Assembly: GCA_002360495.1 (NCBI GenBank)
Contig: DEQO01000041.1
Span: forward strand, 1 to 13,884
Length of the DNA: 13,884 nt
Direction: 5' to 3'
From: Flavobacteriales bacterium UBA3364
Lineage (GTDB): Bacteria > Bacteroidota > Bacteroidia > Flavobacteriales_F > PHOS-HE28
In this document: in pieces, positions 7,267 to 13,884 of the stretch
Layout: every line of letters starts with the position of its first letter
Numbering within the stretch: the first letter of the stretch is position 1
Notes under the pieces: model-generated
Told to the model about the DNA's origin: nothing
What the model saw: only the letters and a program-made list of their open reading frames with translations
Database searches by the model: none
Program-made: the position numbers and the translations under genes

Positions 7267-7365
7267 ATGCTGGCCTTGCTCCAAGCCCTTGGGGGCAGTG
7301 CGGAGATCATGCGACTGCAAAAGCTGCAGATGCATTACATGGTTCAGCACGACGAGGTAGCCTAA
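7267..7365 (+). pseudogene. Possible remnant of a SocA/Panacea-like (DUF4065) gene
   Basis: Between the propeller gene and hsdR a 32-codon frame reads MLALLQALGGSAEIMRLQK then LQMHYMVQHDEVA, preceded in frame by TAA AAC CGC CGC CGC CTG. The string 'RRRLMLALLQALGG...RLQKL' resembles, from memory, the N-terminal helices of Panacea-domain (DUF4065, SocA-like) proteins, which begin roughly 'RRKILLALL..GG...I+LQKLLFL'. The upstream ATAAAACCGCCG could be a frameshifted 'IKR'. The rest of such a protein is absent, so this would be a decayed fragment. It may instead be a chance frame in leader DNA; the evidence is a short similarity recalled without a search. Confidence 0.25.
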
Positions 7366-7369
7366 CTTG
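7363..7369 (+). promoter_or_regulatory. Possible -7 box for hsdR
   Basis: TAACTTG lies 5 nt before the hsdR ATG, with TTC at 7343-7345 as a poor -33 candidate. Like the hsdM candidate it matches TAnnTTTG only with one base missing. Since hsdR is separated from hsdMS by exported-protein genes, it should need its own promoter somewhere in 7210-7374. Weak evidence for this exact site. Confidence 0.22.
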
Positions 7370-7374
7370 CTCGC

Positions 7375-10300
7375 ATGTCCAAGGTGACCAGCGAGACCAC
7401 CTTCGAGGCCTACCTCGAAGAGATCCTGAGCGAGAAAAGCGGCTGGGTGAGCCTGCCGAAGAATGGCTGGGATAAGGCCAATGCGTACTTCCCGGCGGAG
7501 GTGCTGGGTTTCATCCAGCGCACCCAGCCCAAGCTATGGCAACAGATGGCCAAGCTGCACGGCGCCGACCTGGAGCAGAAGCTGCTGGAAGAACTGCTGA
7601 AGGAACTGGAGCTGAAAGGCACGCTGCACGTGCTGCGCCACGGATTCAAGTTCTATGGCAAGCTGTTCCGCATGGCCTACTTCAAGCCCGCCCACGGCCT
7701 GAACCCCGAGATGTTGGCGTTGTATGGGGAGAACCAGCTCACGGTGAGCCGCCAGATTCCCTGCCACCCCCACGATGGCAGCGAGATGGACCTCACCTTC
7801 TGCCTCAACGGCCTGCCCGTGGCCACCTGCGAGCTGAAAAACCCTGGCTCCGGACAGACCTGGAAAAAGGCCGTCGAACAGTACAGGACCACTCGGGACC
7901 CCAATGCGCCGCTGTTCCGCTACCAGAAGCGCGCCCTCGTCCACTTCGCCGCCGATGTGGAGGAAGTGCACATGTGCACCTGGCTGGCGCGTGAGAAGAG
8001 CGTGTTCCTGCCCTTCAACCGCGGCAGCCACCCCGGCGAGGTGAAATGCGGCGCGGGCAATCCGCAACACCCCAGCGGCTACCGCACCGGCTACTTCTGG
8101 GAGGAAGTGCTGCAACGCGACAGCTTCCTTGACATTCTCGGCCACTTCATCTTCACCGAGCACAAGGAGGAGCAGGTGAACGAAGCGGGTGGGGCCAGCC
8201 GCATGGTGAAGAAGGAGACCACGGTATTCCCCCGCTACCACCAGATGGATGCCGTGCGCAAGCTGATCGCGGCGGCGCGTGAGGGCGGCCCCGGCAGCAA
8301 CTACCTGATCCAGCACAGCGCGGGCAGCGGCAAGACCAACAGCATCAGCTGGCTGGCGCACCGCCTGGCCAGTGTGCACGATGCGCAGGACCGCAAGGTG
8401 TACGATTGCGTGGTGGTGATCACCGACCGGCGTGTGCTGGACCAGCAGTTGCAGGACGCCATCTACCAGATCGAGCACGCACAGGGCGTGGTGAAGGCCA
8501 TCGATGAGAACAGCCGTCAACTGGCGGAGGCCTTGGTTGATGGTACGAGCATCGTCATCACCACCTTGCAGAAGTTCCCAAATGTGTTGCGCGGCCTGCT
8601 GAACATCGCCGCCGGTGGCAGATACGAGGAGTTGAGCGAAGTGGAGCGGCAGTTGGCCGCAGAACAAGCCGCCGCGTATGAGACCAAGATCGGCGGGCGG
8701 CGCTACGCCATCATCGTGGACGAAGCCCACAGCAGTCAGACCGGCGAGGCGGCCAAGGAGCTGAAGGCTATCCTCGGCGCCGGTCAGGAAGGCGACGAGG
8801 AGGAGGAACTAAGCAGCGAGGACATGCTGACCCGCGTGATGAGCGCGCGCGGCAAGCAGAAGAACCTGAGCTTCTTCGCCTTCACGGCTACGCCCAAGCC
8901 CAAGACATTGCAGCTATTCGGTGCACCCTTCCACCTGTACAGCATGCGGCAGGCCATCGAGGAGCGCTTCATCCTGGATGTGCTGCAGCACTACACCACC
9001 TACGCCACCTACTACAAGTTGGTGAAGGCCGTGGAGGACGACCCCAACCTGCCCAAGAAGAAGGCCACCCGGCAACTGGGCAAGTTCATGAGCCTGCATC
9101 CGCACAACATTGAACAGAAGACCGAGGTGATGGTGGAGCATTTCCGCCTGCACGTGCGGCACCTGCTGGATGGCAAGGCCAAGGCCATGGTGGTGTGCAG
9201 CAGCCGCCTGCATGCCGTGCGCTACTTCCACGCCTTTCAGCGCTACATCAAAGCCCACGGTTATGCCGACGTGAACCCGCTGGTGGCCTTCAGCGGCAAG
9301 GTGAAGGATGAGGATCTCACCTATACCGAGCCCTCGTTGAACATCGACGTAGCCAACGGCCGGCCCATCAGTGAAGCACAGTTGCCCGAGCGTTTCGATA
9401 GTCCGGACTACAACGTGCTGTTGGTGGCCAACAAGTACCAGACGGGCTTCGACCAACCCAAGCTGCACACCATGTACGTGGACAAGCGCTTGGACGGCGT
9501 GCAGGCCGTGCAGACCCTGAGCCGCTTGAACCGACGCTACACCGGCAAGGAGCAACCCTTCGTACTCGACTTCGTGAACAGCGCTGAGGACATCTACACA
9601 GCCTTCAAGCCTTACTACGACGCCACCAGCCTGAAGGAGCCGGCCGACCCTGCGCAACTGGAAGCCCTGAAGCACGAGCTGGATGCGGTGCAGGTGTACC
9701 ATGCGCATGAGGTGGAAGCCTTCGCCATCATCTTCTACCAGCCTTCAACCAAACACAAGAAAGCTGACCATGCGCGTTTGGTGAAGCATGTGGAACCCGC
9801 CGTGGACCGCTACAAGGCGCTGGAGAACGAGGATGCCCGCCAGTCCTTCCGCGATAAGCTGAAGGCCTACGTGAACCTCTATGCCTTCCTGAGCCAGATC
9901 CGCCCCTGGGCTGATGCCGACCAGGAAAAGCTATACAGCTACGGCCGCTTCCTGCTGCCACACCTGCCGTTGGAGCGGGAGTCGCGCATCATCGACCCCA
10001 GCGATGATGTGGCGCTGCGCTACTACCGCTTGGAGCGCATCGGCACCGGTACCATCGACCTGAAGACCGGCGACGTGGTACCGATCGGTGGTCCGGTGGC
10101 CGTTGGGACCGGCAAGCCCGAGGACCCGGAGGTGCCGCTTTCCACCATTGTGGGCGTTCTGAACGAGCGCTTCAGCACGGAGTTCACCGAAGCGGACCAA
10201 CTGTTCTTCGGTCAGATACAAGCCGAAGCCGCAGAGGACCAGCGTGTGATCGATACCGCGCTGGCCAATCCCGAGGACAAGTTCATCCTCGGGATCCGCG

Positions 10301-10446
10301 AACTGGTGGACCATCTGATGGTGCAGCGCATGGGCAAGAACGACAAGTTGGTGACGCGCTATCTGGACGACGGTGCCTTCAAGGAGATCGCCTTGGCGCT
10401 GATGGGAAGGGCGCTGTACAAGAAGATCATGGAGGCTCAAGCGTAG
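7375..10446 (+). CDS. hsdR: Type I restriction-modification endonuclease/translocase subunit HsdR
   Basis: The restriction subunit: with HsdM and HsdS it binds unmethylated sites, pumps DNA using ATP, and cuts at a distance. The 1023-aa protein is complete. The N-terminal nuclease domain has D139 (SEMDLTF) and E153-x-K155 (CELKN), the PD-(D/E)XK signature, followed by QTWKKAVEQY. The helicase motor has Walker A HSAGSGKTNS (314-323), DEAH at 449-452, motif III FTATPKPKT (503-511), motif V QTGFD (689-693) and motif VI QTLSRLNR (713-720). A long helical C-terminal region for complex assembly follows. No frameshift or missing catalytic residue is seen. ATG 7375 is the first start in frame. Strong GC bias like hsdM. 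It lies about 2.4 kb from hsdS, separated by two exported-protein genes; no second hsdR is in view, so it most likely belongs to this hsdMS. Confidence 0.96.
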   Translation: MSKVTSETTFEAYLEEILSEKSGWVSLPKNGWDKANAYFPAEVLGFIQRTQPKLWQQMAKLHGADLEQKLLEELLKELELKGTLHVLRHGFKFYGKLFRMAYFKPAHGLNPEMLALYGENQLTVSRQIPCHPHDGSEMDLTFCLNGLPVATCELKNPGSGQTWKKAVEQYRTTRDPNAPLFRYQKRALVHFAADVEEVHMCTWLAREKSVFLPFNRGSHPGEVKCGAGNPQHPSGYRTGYFWEEVLQRDSFLDILGHFIFTEHKEEQVNEAGGASRMVKKETTVFPRYHQMDAVRKLIAAAREGGPGSNYLIQHSAGSGKTNSISWLAHRLASVHDAQDRKVYDCVVVITDRRVLDQQLQDAIYQIEHAQGVVKAIDENSRQLAEALVDGTSIVITTLQKFPNVLRGLLNIAAGGRYEELSEVERQLAAEQAAAYETKIGGRRYAIIVDEAHSSQTGEAAKELKAILGAGQEGDEEEELSSEDMLTRVMSARGKQKNLSFFAFTATPKPKTLQLFGAPFHLYSMRQAIEERFILDVLQHYTTYATYYKLVKAVEDDPNLPKKKATRQLGKFMSLHPHNIEQKTEVMVEHFRLHVRHLLDGKAKAMVVCSSRLHAVRYFHAFQRYIKAHGYADVNPLVAFSGKVKDEDLTYTEPSLNIDVANGRPISEAQLPERFDSPDYNVLLVANKYQTGFDQPKLHTMYVDKRLDGVQAVQTLSRLNRRYTGKEQPFVLDFVNSAEDIYTAFKPYYDATSLKEPADPAQLEALKHELDAVQVYHAHEVEAFAIIFYQPSTKHKKADHARLVKHVEPAVDRYKALENEDARQSFRDKLKAYVNLYAFLSQIRPWADADQEKLYSYGRFLLPHLPLERESRIIDPSDDVALRYYRLERIGTGTIDLKTGDVVPIGGPVAVGTGKPEDPEVPLSTIVGVLNERFSTEFTEADQLFFGQIQAEAAEDQRVIDTALANPEDKFILGIRELVDHLMVQRMGKNDKLVTRYLDDGAFKEIALALMGRALYKKIMEAQA

Positions 10447-10487
10447 CCTTGGGCTGCCGGGCTGTGTGAATCAATCTGTATTGCAGT

Positions 10488-10736
10488 TCACCAAGCCCCA
10501 CCCTTTGGCGGGTGAATGGAGTGGCCGATCTTGACCTCTTCATCGGGTACACCTTTCAGATAGAAATCGATCTCCACGAACTCGTCCGTCTCCTTCTCAT
10601 AGAAGGCCTGCACGCCATACTGCCCATGGTCGTAAGAAAGCACCACCAAGCCTAGGACCGGATCGGCCTTGGCTTCTGCCACCAATTGAGCACGCCGTTA
10701 CTTCAGGTCAGCGATGATATTGTGTGCGAGTTCCAT
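10488..10736 (-). pseudogene. Small unrecognised gene with an in-frame stop at codon 13
   Basis: Reading the minus strand from ATG 10736-10734 gives MELAHNIIADLK, then TAA at 10700-10698, then RRAQLVAEAKADPVLG... continuing in the same frame through GQYGVQAFYEKETDEFVEIDFYLKGV to TGA at 10490-10488. The two parts join into a sensible helix if the TAA was a glutamine CAA (one C-to-T change), giving about 82 residues. The downstream part could still be translated from TTG 10685 or GTG 10682 (64-65 aa). The protein is soluble and acidic, with no family I recognise. It lies convergent to hsdR and divergent from the dehydrogenase gene at 10799. It may be a recent pseudogene, a gene with a rare start codon, or affected by a sequencing error. 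Confidence 0.55.
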
Positions 10737-10771
10737 GGTCGTGAAGTTAGTGCCCCCACCCCACTCTTCCC

Positions 10772-10779
10772 TAAGTTCG
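10772..10779 (+). promoter_or_regulatory. Possible -7 box for the sugar dehydrogenase gene
   Basis: TAAGTTCG matches TAnnTTTG at seven of eight positions and lies 19 nt before the ATG at 10799. A TTAG at 10747-10750 could act as a poor -33 element (21-nt spacing). The region 10737-10798 is the only space between the divergent genes, so a promoter must lie here or nearby. Confidence 0.3.
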
Positions 10780-10798
10780 TAAGCCGAACCAACACCCC

Positions 10799-12175
10799 AT
10801 GCTCCGCCCCATAGCCCTCGCCTGCCTGGCTGTGGCCACCGCCACCCACGCCCAAACCACCTTCCTGGTGGGTACCACCGAGGTGACCGTAGAGGAAATG
10901 GCCACGGGCTTGGAAGTACCGTGGGACCTGGTGCTCGGCCCCGATGGGTACATCTGGTTCACCCAGGCCAATGGCGAGGTGCATCGCATGGATGCACAGG
11001 ATGGCACATTGGAACTGGTGCACACCTTGCCCGATGTGTTCGAATTCGGCTTCACGGCCGGCCTGCACAGCATGGCCTTTCACCCGGACTTCAGCAACGA
11101 ACCCTATGTGTACCTGCACTACACCATCAGCAGCACCGAAAGTGTGGTGAAGCGCTTCCTGTATGATGCGGGCACCAACAGCTTCACCAACGCGTCCGAT
11201 CATCTGCTAAGCCTGACGCTCGCGGCGGGGCCATCGCACAACGGCTCGCGCATCATCGTGGACGATGCGGGCATGTTCCTGCTCTGCCTGGGCGAGACCA
11301 TGAGCAATGTGGAGAACGCGCAGAACCCCGCCACCTCGCACGGCAAGGTGTTGCGCTTCGCCCCGGATGGCAGCATCCCGGCGGACAATCCCGTACCCGG
11401 CAGCTACGTGTACAACTGGGGCCACCGCAACCCACAGGGCATGGTGAAGGCCTCCAACGGCTTCATCTACAACAGTGCGCACGGCCAGGCCAACGACGAT
11501 GAGGTGAACATCCTCCTGCCCAACAGGAATTACGGCTGGCCCGAGGTATTGGGTTTGTGCAACACACCGGACGAGATCGCCTATTGCGAGGCGAACGACG
11601 TGGTGGAGCCCATCCACGAATTCACGGATGAAGTGGTGGCCCCGGCCGGGATCGACTACTTCGACCACCCAAGCATACCGGGCTGGCAGAACTCCCTGCT
11701 CGTGGCCACCCTGCGCGGCAAGGAGCTTCGCCAGTTGCAACTGAACGCGACCGGCGATGCGGTCGTGGCCGACAACACCTTTCTCAGCAACACCTTCGGT
11801 AGGCTGCGCGATGTATTGGTGCACCCGGATGGCCGCGTCTTCCTCTGCACCAGCAACCGGGACTGGGCGGGCAGCCCGGTGGCAGCGGATGATCGGATCC
11901 TGGTGCTTTCCGGTGATGGCACCGTGCGCATCCCGGAGCAAGCCCCTGTCCCTTTCCGCTTGTTCCTGGACGCGGCGAGCGGAACGGTGTGGTTGAGCCC
12001 AAGCATGCAACGCGTGATGGTATTCGATGCGGCGGGTCGTGTGGTGGCACAGCCTTCGGTGGTGGATGACCGCTTCAGTGTGAACGGATGGCCCAACGGC
12101 CTGTACACAGTACGAAGTATCGATCGGGAGGGTCGCTCGGCAACTGCCCAATTGGTTCTGGTCCGCGTCCTCTAA
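10799..12175 (+). CDS. Secreted PQQ-type glucose/sorbosone dehydrogenase with type IX sorting domain
   Basis: A 458-aa exported protein. Signal peptide with probable cleavage after THA (residue 18). Residues about 30-375 form a six-bladed propeller of the glucose/sorbosone dehydrogenase family (soluble PQQ sugar dehydrogenases): GLEVPWDLVLGPDG (37-50), HNGSRI (147-152) with H147 as the likely catalytic base, GHRNPQGM (208-215), NYGWPE (244-249), RGKELRQL (306-313) and GRLRDVLVHPDG (334-345). The last about 75 residues (VWLSPSMQRVMVFDAAGRVV ... NGLYTVRSIDREGR) have the pattern of a type A type IX secretion sorting domain, so the enzyme is probably delivered to the cell surface or outside. In this family sugars are oxidised with pyrroloquinoline quinone; the real substrate here is unknown. 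Not obviously linked to the restriction genes. Confidence 0.88.
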   Translation: MLRPIALACLAVATATHAQTTFLVGTTEVTVEEMATGLEVPWDLVLGPDGYIWFTQANGEVHRMDAQDGTLELVHTLPDVFEFGFTAGLHSMAFHPDFSNEPYVYLHYTISSTESVVKRFLYDAGTNSFTNASDHLLSLTLAAGPSHNGSRIIVDDAGMFLLCLGETMSNVENAQNPATSHGKVLRFAPDGSIPADNPVPGSYVYNWGHRNPQGMVKASNGFIYNSAHGQANDDEVNILLPNRNYGWPEVLGLCNTPDEIAYCEANDVVEPIHEFTDEVVAPAGIDYFDHPSIPGWQNSLLVATLRGKELRQLQLNATGDAVVADNTFLSNTFGRLRDVLVHPDGRVFLCTSNRDWAGSPVAADDRILVLSGDGTVRIPEQAPVPFRLFLDAASGTVWLSPSMQRVMVFDAAGRVVAQPSVVDDRFSVNGWPNGLYTVRSIDREGRSATAQLVLVRVL

Positions 12176-12275
12176 CGGATGGTCACAGCGCAGGCCGTGC
12201 TGTTGAAAGACCGCCGACGGATCATGTGCGAGAGCGATTTAGCAGCGTAGTTTCACAGGAGCGTACCACCTTCCC

Positions 12276-13884
12276 ATGCGGCTCCTTTCCCTCCTCTTCG
12301 TGACCTCGGCGCTCCCTCTGCACGCCGCGCTCACCATCACCATGAATCCGTTCAACGATGCGTGCGGCAACGGGACGGGTTGGATCTACGCCATCGTGAG
12401 TGGTGGACAGGCACCCTACACCTACGCGTGGAGCCCGGCACCGCCGACCGGTCAAGGCACCAACACGGCCCGTGAGCTGGTCGCGGGCACCTACACCTTG
12501 ACCGTTACGGACAATATGGGCACGGTGGTATCGGATAGCCGCACGATCGTGAGCGTCCCCACCTTGCTTCCGGGAAATGGCAACACGGGCTCCGCGATCA
12601 GTTGCGACGGTGCGTGCAATGGGTTTGGAAGTGCGACCACCTTCGCCTTGGCCTGGGGAGGCCTTGCACCGTACACCGCGTCCATCCTGCCGGGCGGCAA
12701 TGCCAGCTTGGTGGGAAGCAATGGAGTGCAGTTCAGCGGCCTTTGTCCAGGGACCACGTACACCTGCACGGTCACGGATGCGAACGGTTGCACGAGTACC
12801 ATCAACAACATCGAGGTAACGGACCTGGACACGCCCGTGCTGCTGAACACCGTTGTGGCTCCGAGCTGTCCCGGCGGGCAGACAGGCAGCGCCGTACTCA
12901 CCTTCGATCAAGTGGGATCCGCTGGCGCGTACACCTGGCCCTCCGGGTTGTGGATGAGTTACGAGGTGATCGGGAACCAGGTCTTCATGAACAACCTGGC
13001 GCCTGGCACTTACGGCCTCGAAGCCTATCCATTCGACCCGGCCGGGACCTGGGGGGGACCGCTGTCGATGGGCCAGTGCGGCATGAACACCAGCGTGACC
13101 ATCCCCGTTACGACCGATCCTTGCGGCTTGGTGAGCGGCACGGTGTATGTGGACCTGAACGGCGATTGCGTGCAGGACGTGAGCGACGTGCCCTATCCCT
13201 GGCGCATGGTACACTGCGAACCCGGCGGCCATTATGCCATGACCAATAGTGCGGGCACGTACAACGAGGAGCTGCCTTACGGAGCCTTCACCGCTGATCT
13301 GGCCGATCCCGGCGCGCATGCTCCCTTGTGCCCTGCGGCCTTGCCGGCGCCTTTCACCTTGGATGCGATTACGCCGAACGTACCATTGGACTTGGCCTTG
13401 CAACCGCTCTACGCAGCGGACATGGAAGCACTAGTGATCGCAGGAGCACCACGGCCGGGCTTCCCATTCGCCTATCACTTGCGCATGCTGAACAACGGCG
13501 CGTTCCCGTTCGGTCCGTTCTCGGCCACGCTCAACTACGATGCACAACTCACCTACACAAGCAGCAGCGTTGCTCCTGCGGTGAACACACCTGGGCTGCT
13601 GCAATTCAATGTACCGTCACTGCCATCCTTCGGGCAGGTCGATATCACCGTGGTGTTGCAAGTGCCCGCGAACCCTGCGCTCATCGGCACCAACATGAAC
13701 GCAAGCCTGGTCCTGGTCCCCGCCCCTGCCGATGCCGATCCAGCGAACGACACTTACGCATTGAGCACCTTGGTGGTGGGCGCGTACGACCCCAACGACA
13801 AGCTGGTGCTCACCAGCTCGCGCAGCAGCCGCACGGAATACCTGTTGAATGCCGACAGCGCGCTGGACTACACCATCCGCTTCC
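12276..13884 (+). CDS. Large secreted SprB-repeat surface protein, N-terminal 536 codons (runs off right edge)
   Basis: The frame from ATG 12276 stays open to the end of the window. It begins with a signal peptide (MRLLSLLFVTSALPLHA, cleavage about residue 18). SprB-like modules follow: residues about 43-80 (GGQAPYTYAWSP...LVAGTYTLTVTDNMG), about 128-172 (GGLAPYTASILPG...TYTCTVTDANGC) and a looser third from about 195. At about 283-345 is an SdrD/Cna-B-like fold (VSGTVYVDLNGDCVQDVSD...). Then comes a long beta-rich part leading to 'YDPNDKLVLTSS' (D505) and 'LDYTIRF', a module that in Bacteroidota usually precedes a C-terminal type IX sorting domain, not reached here. Probably a cell-surface adhesin or gliding-related protein, secreted by the type IX system. 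No clear promoter is visible in the 100-bp gap before it. Shorter frames on either strand inside this region are shadows. Confidence 0.85.
   Translation, partial: MRLLSLLFVTSALPLHAALTITMNPFNDACGNGTGWIYAIVSGGQAPYTYAWSPAPPTGQGTNTARELVAGTYTLTVTDNMGTVVSDSRTIVSVPTLLPGNGNTGSAISCDGACNGFGSATTFALAWGGLAPYTASILPGGNASLVGSNGVQFSGLCPGTTYTCTVTDANGCTSTINNIEVTDLDTPVLLNTVVAPSCPGGQTGSAVLTFDQVGSAGAYTWPSGLWMSYEVIGNQVFMNNLAPGTYGLEAYPFDPAGTWGGPLSMGQCGMNTSVTIPVTTDPCGLVSGTVYVDLNGDCVQDVSDVPYPWRMVHCEPGGHYAMTNSAGTYNEELPYGAFTADLADPGAHAPLCPAALPAPFTLDAITPNVPLDLALQPLYAADMEALVIAGAPRPGFPFAYHLRMLNNGAFPFGPFSATLNYDAQLTYTSSSVAPAVNTPGLLQFNVPSLPSFGQVDITVVLQVPANPALIGTNMNASLVLVPAPADADPANDTYALSTLVVGAYDPNDKLVLTSSRSSRTEYLLNADSALDYTIRF

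Noticed and set aside
7534..8730. 398-codon minus-strand frame opposite hsdR
   Set aside because: It lies entirely antisense to the HsdR nuclease and helicase domains and has no recognisable domain; it is a GC-driven shadow.
10444..10475. Possible terminator after hsdR
   Set aside because: Only weak stems of about four pairs (AGCC/GGCT) with no T-tract are present.
12602..13249. 215-codon plus-strand frame
   Set aside because: It is out of frame inside the surface-protein gene and its translation is arginine/histidine-rich shadow sequence.
12222..13403. 393-codon minus-strand frame at the right end
   Set aside because: The plus strand carries a signal peptide and SprB-like modules over the same stretch. 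The antisense translation is R/G/H-rich without domain features.
1..13884. CRISPR array, tRNA, rRNA, transposase or integrase genes
   Set aside because: No regularly spaced repeats, no tRNA-like T-arm or acceptor stem in the gaps, and no transposase or integrase motifs in any supported frame.

Overview
The window looks like a GC-rich member of the Bacteroidota, probably Flavobacteriales-like. The evidence is a C-terminal region typical of type IX secretion cargo on a sugar dehydrogenase, a large surface protein with SprB-like repeats and a 'DPNDK' module, weak or absent Shine-Dalgarno sequences, and a few possible TAnnTTTG-type -7 boxes close to start codons. All calls come from reading the sequence and recalled family knowledge; no database search was run.

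Layout. At the left edge (1-63, minus) is the first 21 codons of a membrane protein resembling an oligosaccharide flippase. About 360 bp of intergenic DNA follows. Then comes a type I restriction-modification locus: hsdM (424-2535), a PD-(D/E)XK nuclease-family gene (2532-3620) and hsdS (3620-4948). These three overlap by 1-4 nt and are almost certainly one translationally coupled unit. Two genes for exported proteins follow: a probable outer-membrane barrel (5029-6192) and a probable beta-propeller protein (6211-7209). After a short region with a possible gene remnant, hsdR (7375-10446) completes the restriction enzyme. Downstream are a small minus-strand gene with an in-frame stop (10488-10736), a secreted PQQ-type sugar dehydrogenase with a type IX sorting domain (10799-12175), and the first 536 codons of a large SprB-repeat surface protein that runs off the right edge (12276 onward).

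How the genes work together. HsdM, HsdS and HsdR would form a complete methyltransferase and restriction complex: the methylase motifs, two target-recognition domains, and the nuclease and helicase motifs are all present. The extra nuclease-like protein encoded between hsdM and hsdS is the best candidate for something new: a possible second effector built into the restriction operon. Other points of interest are a REP-type palindrome inserted in frame in hsdM, mosaic base composition in hsdS, the separation of hsdR from hsdMS by two envelope-type genes, and two possible gene remnants flanking hsdR.
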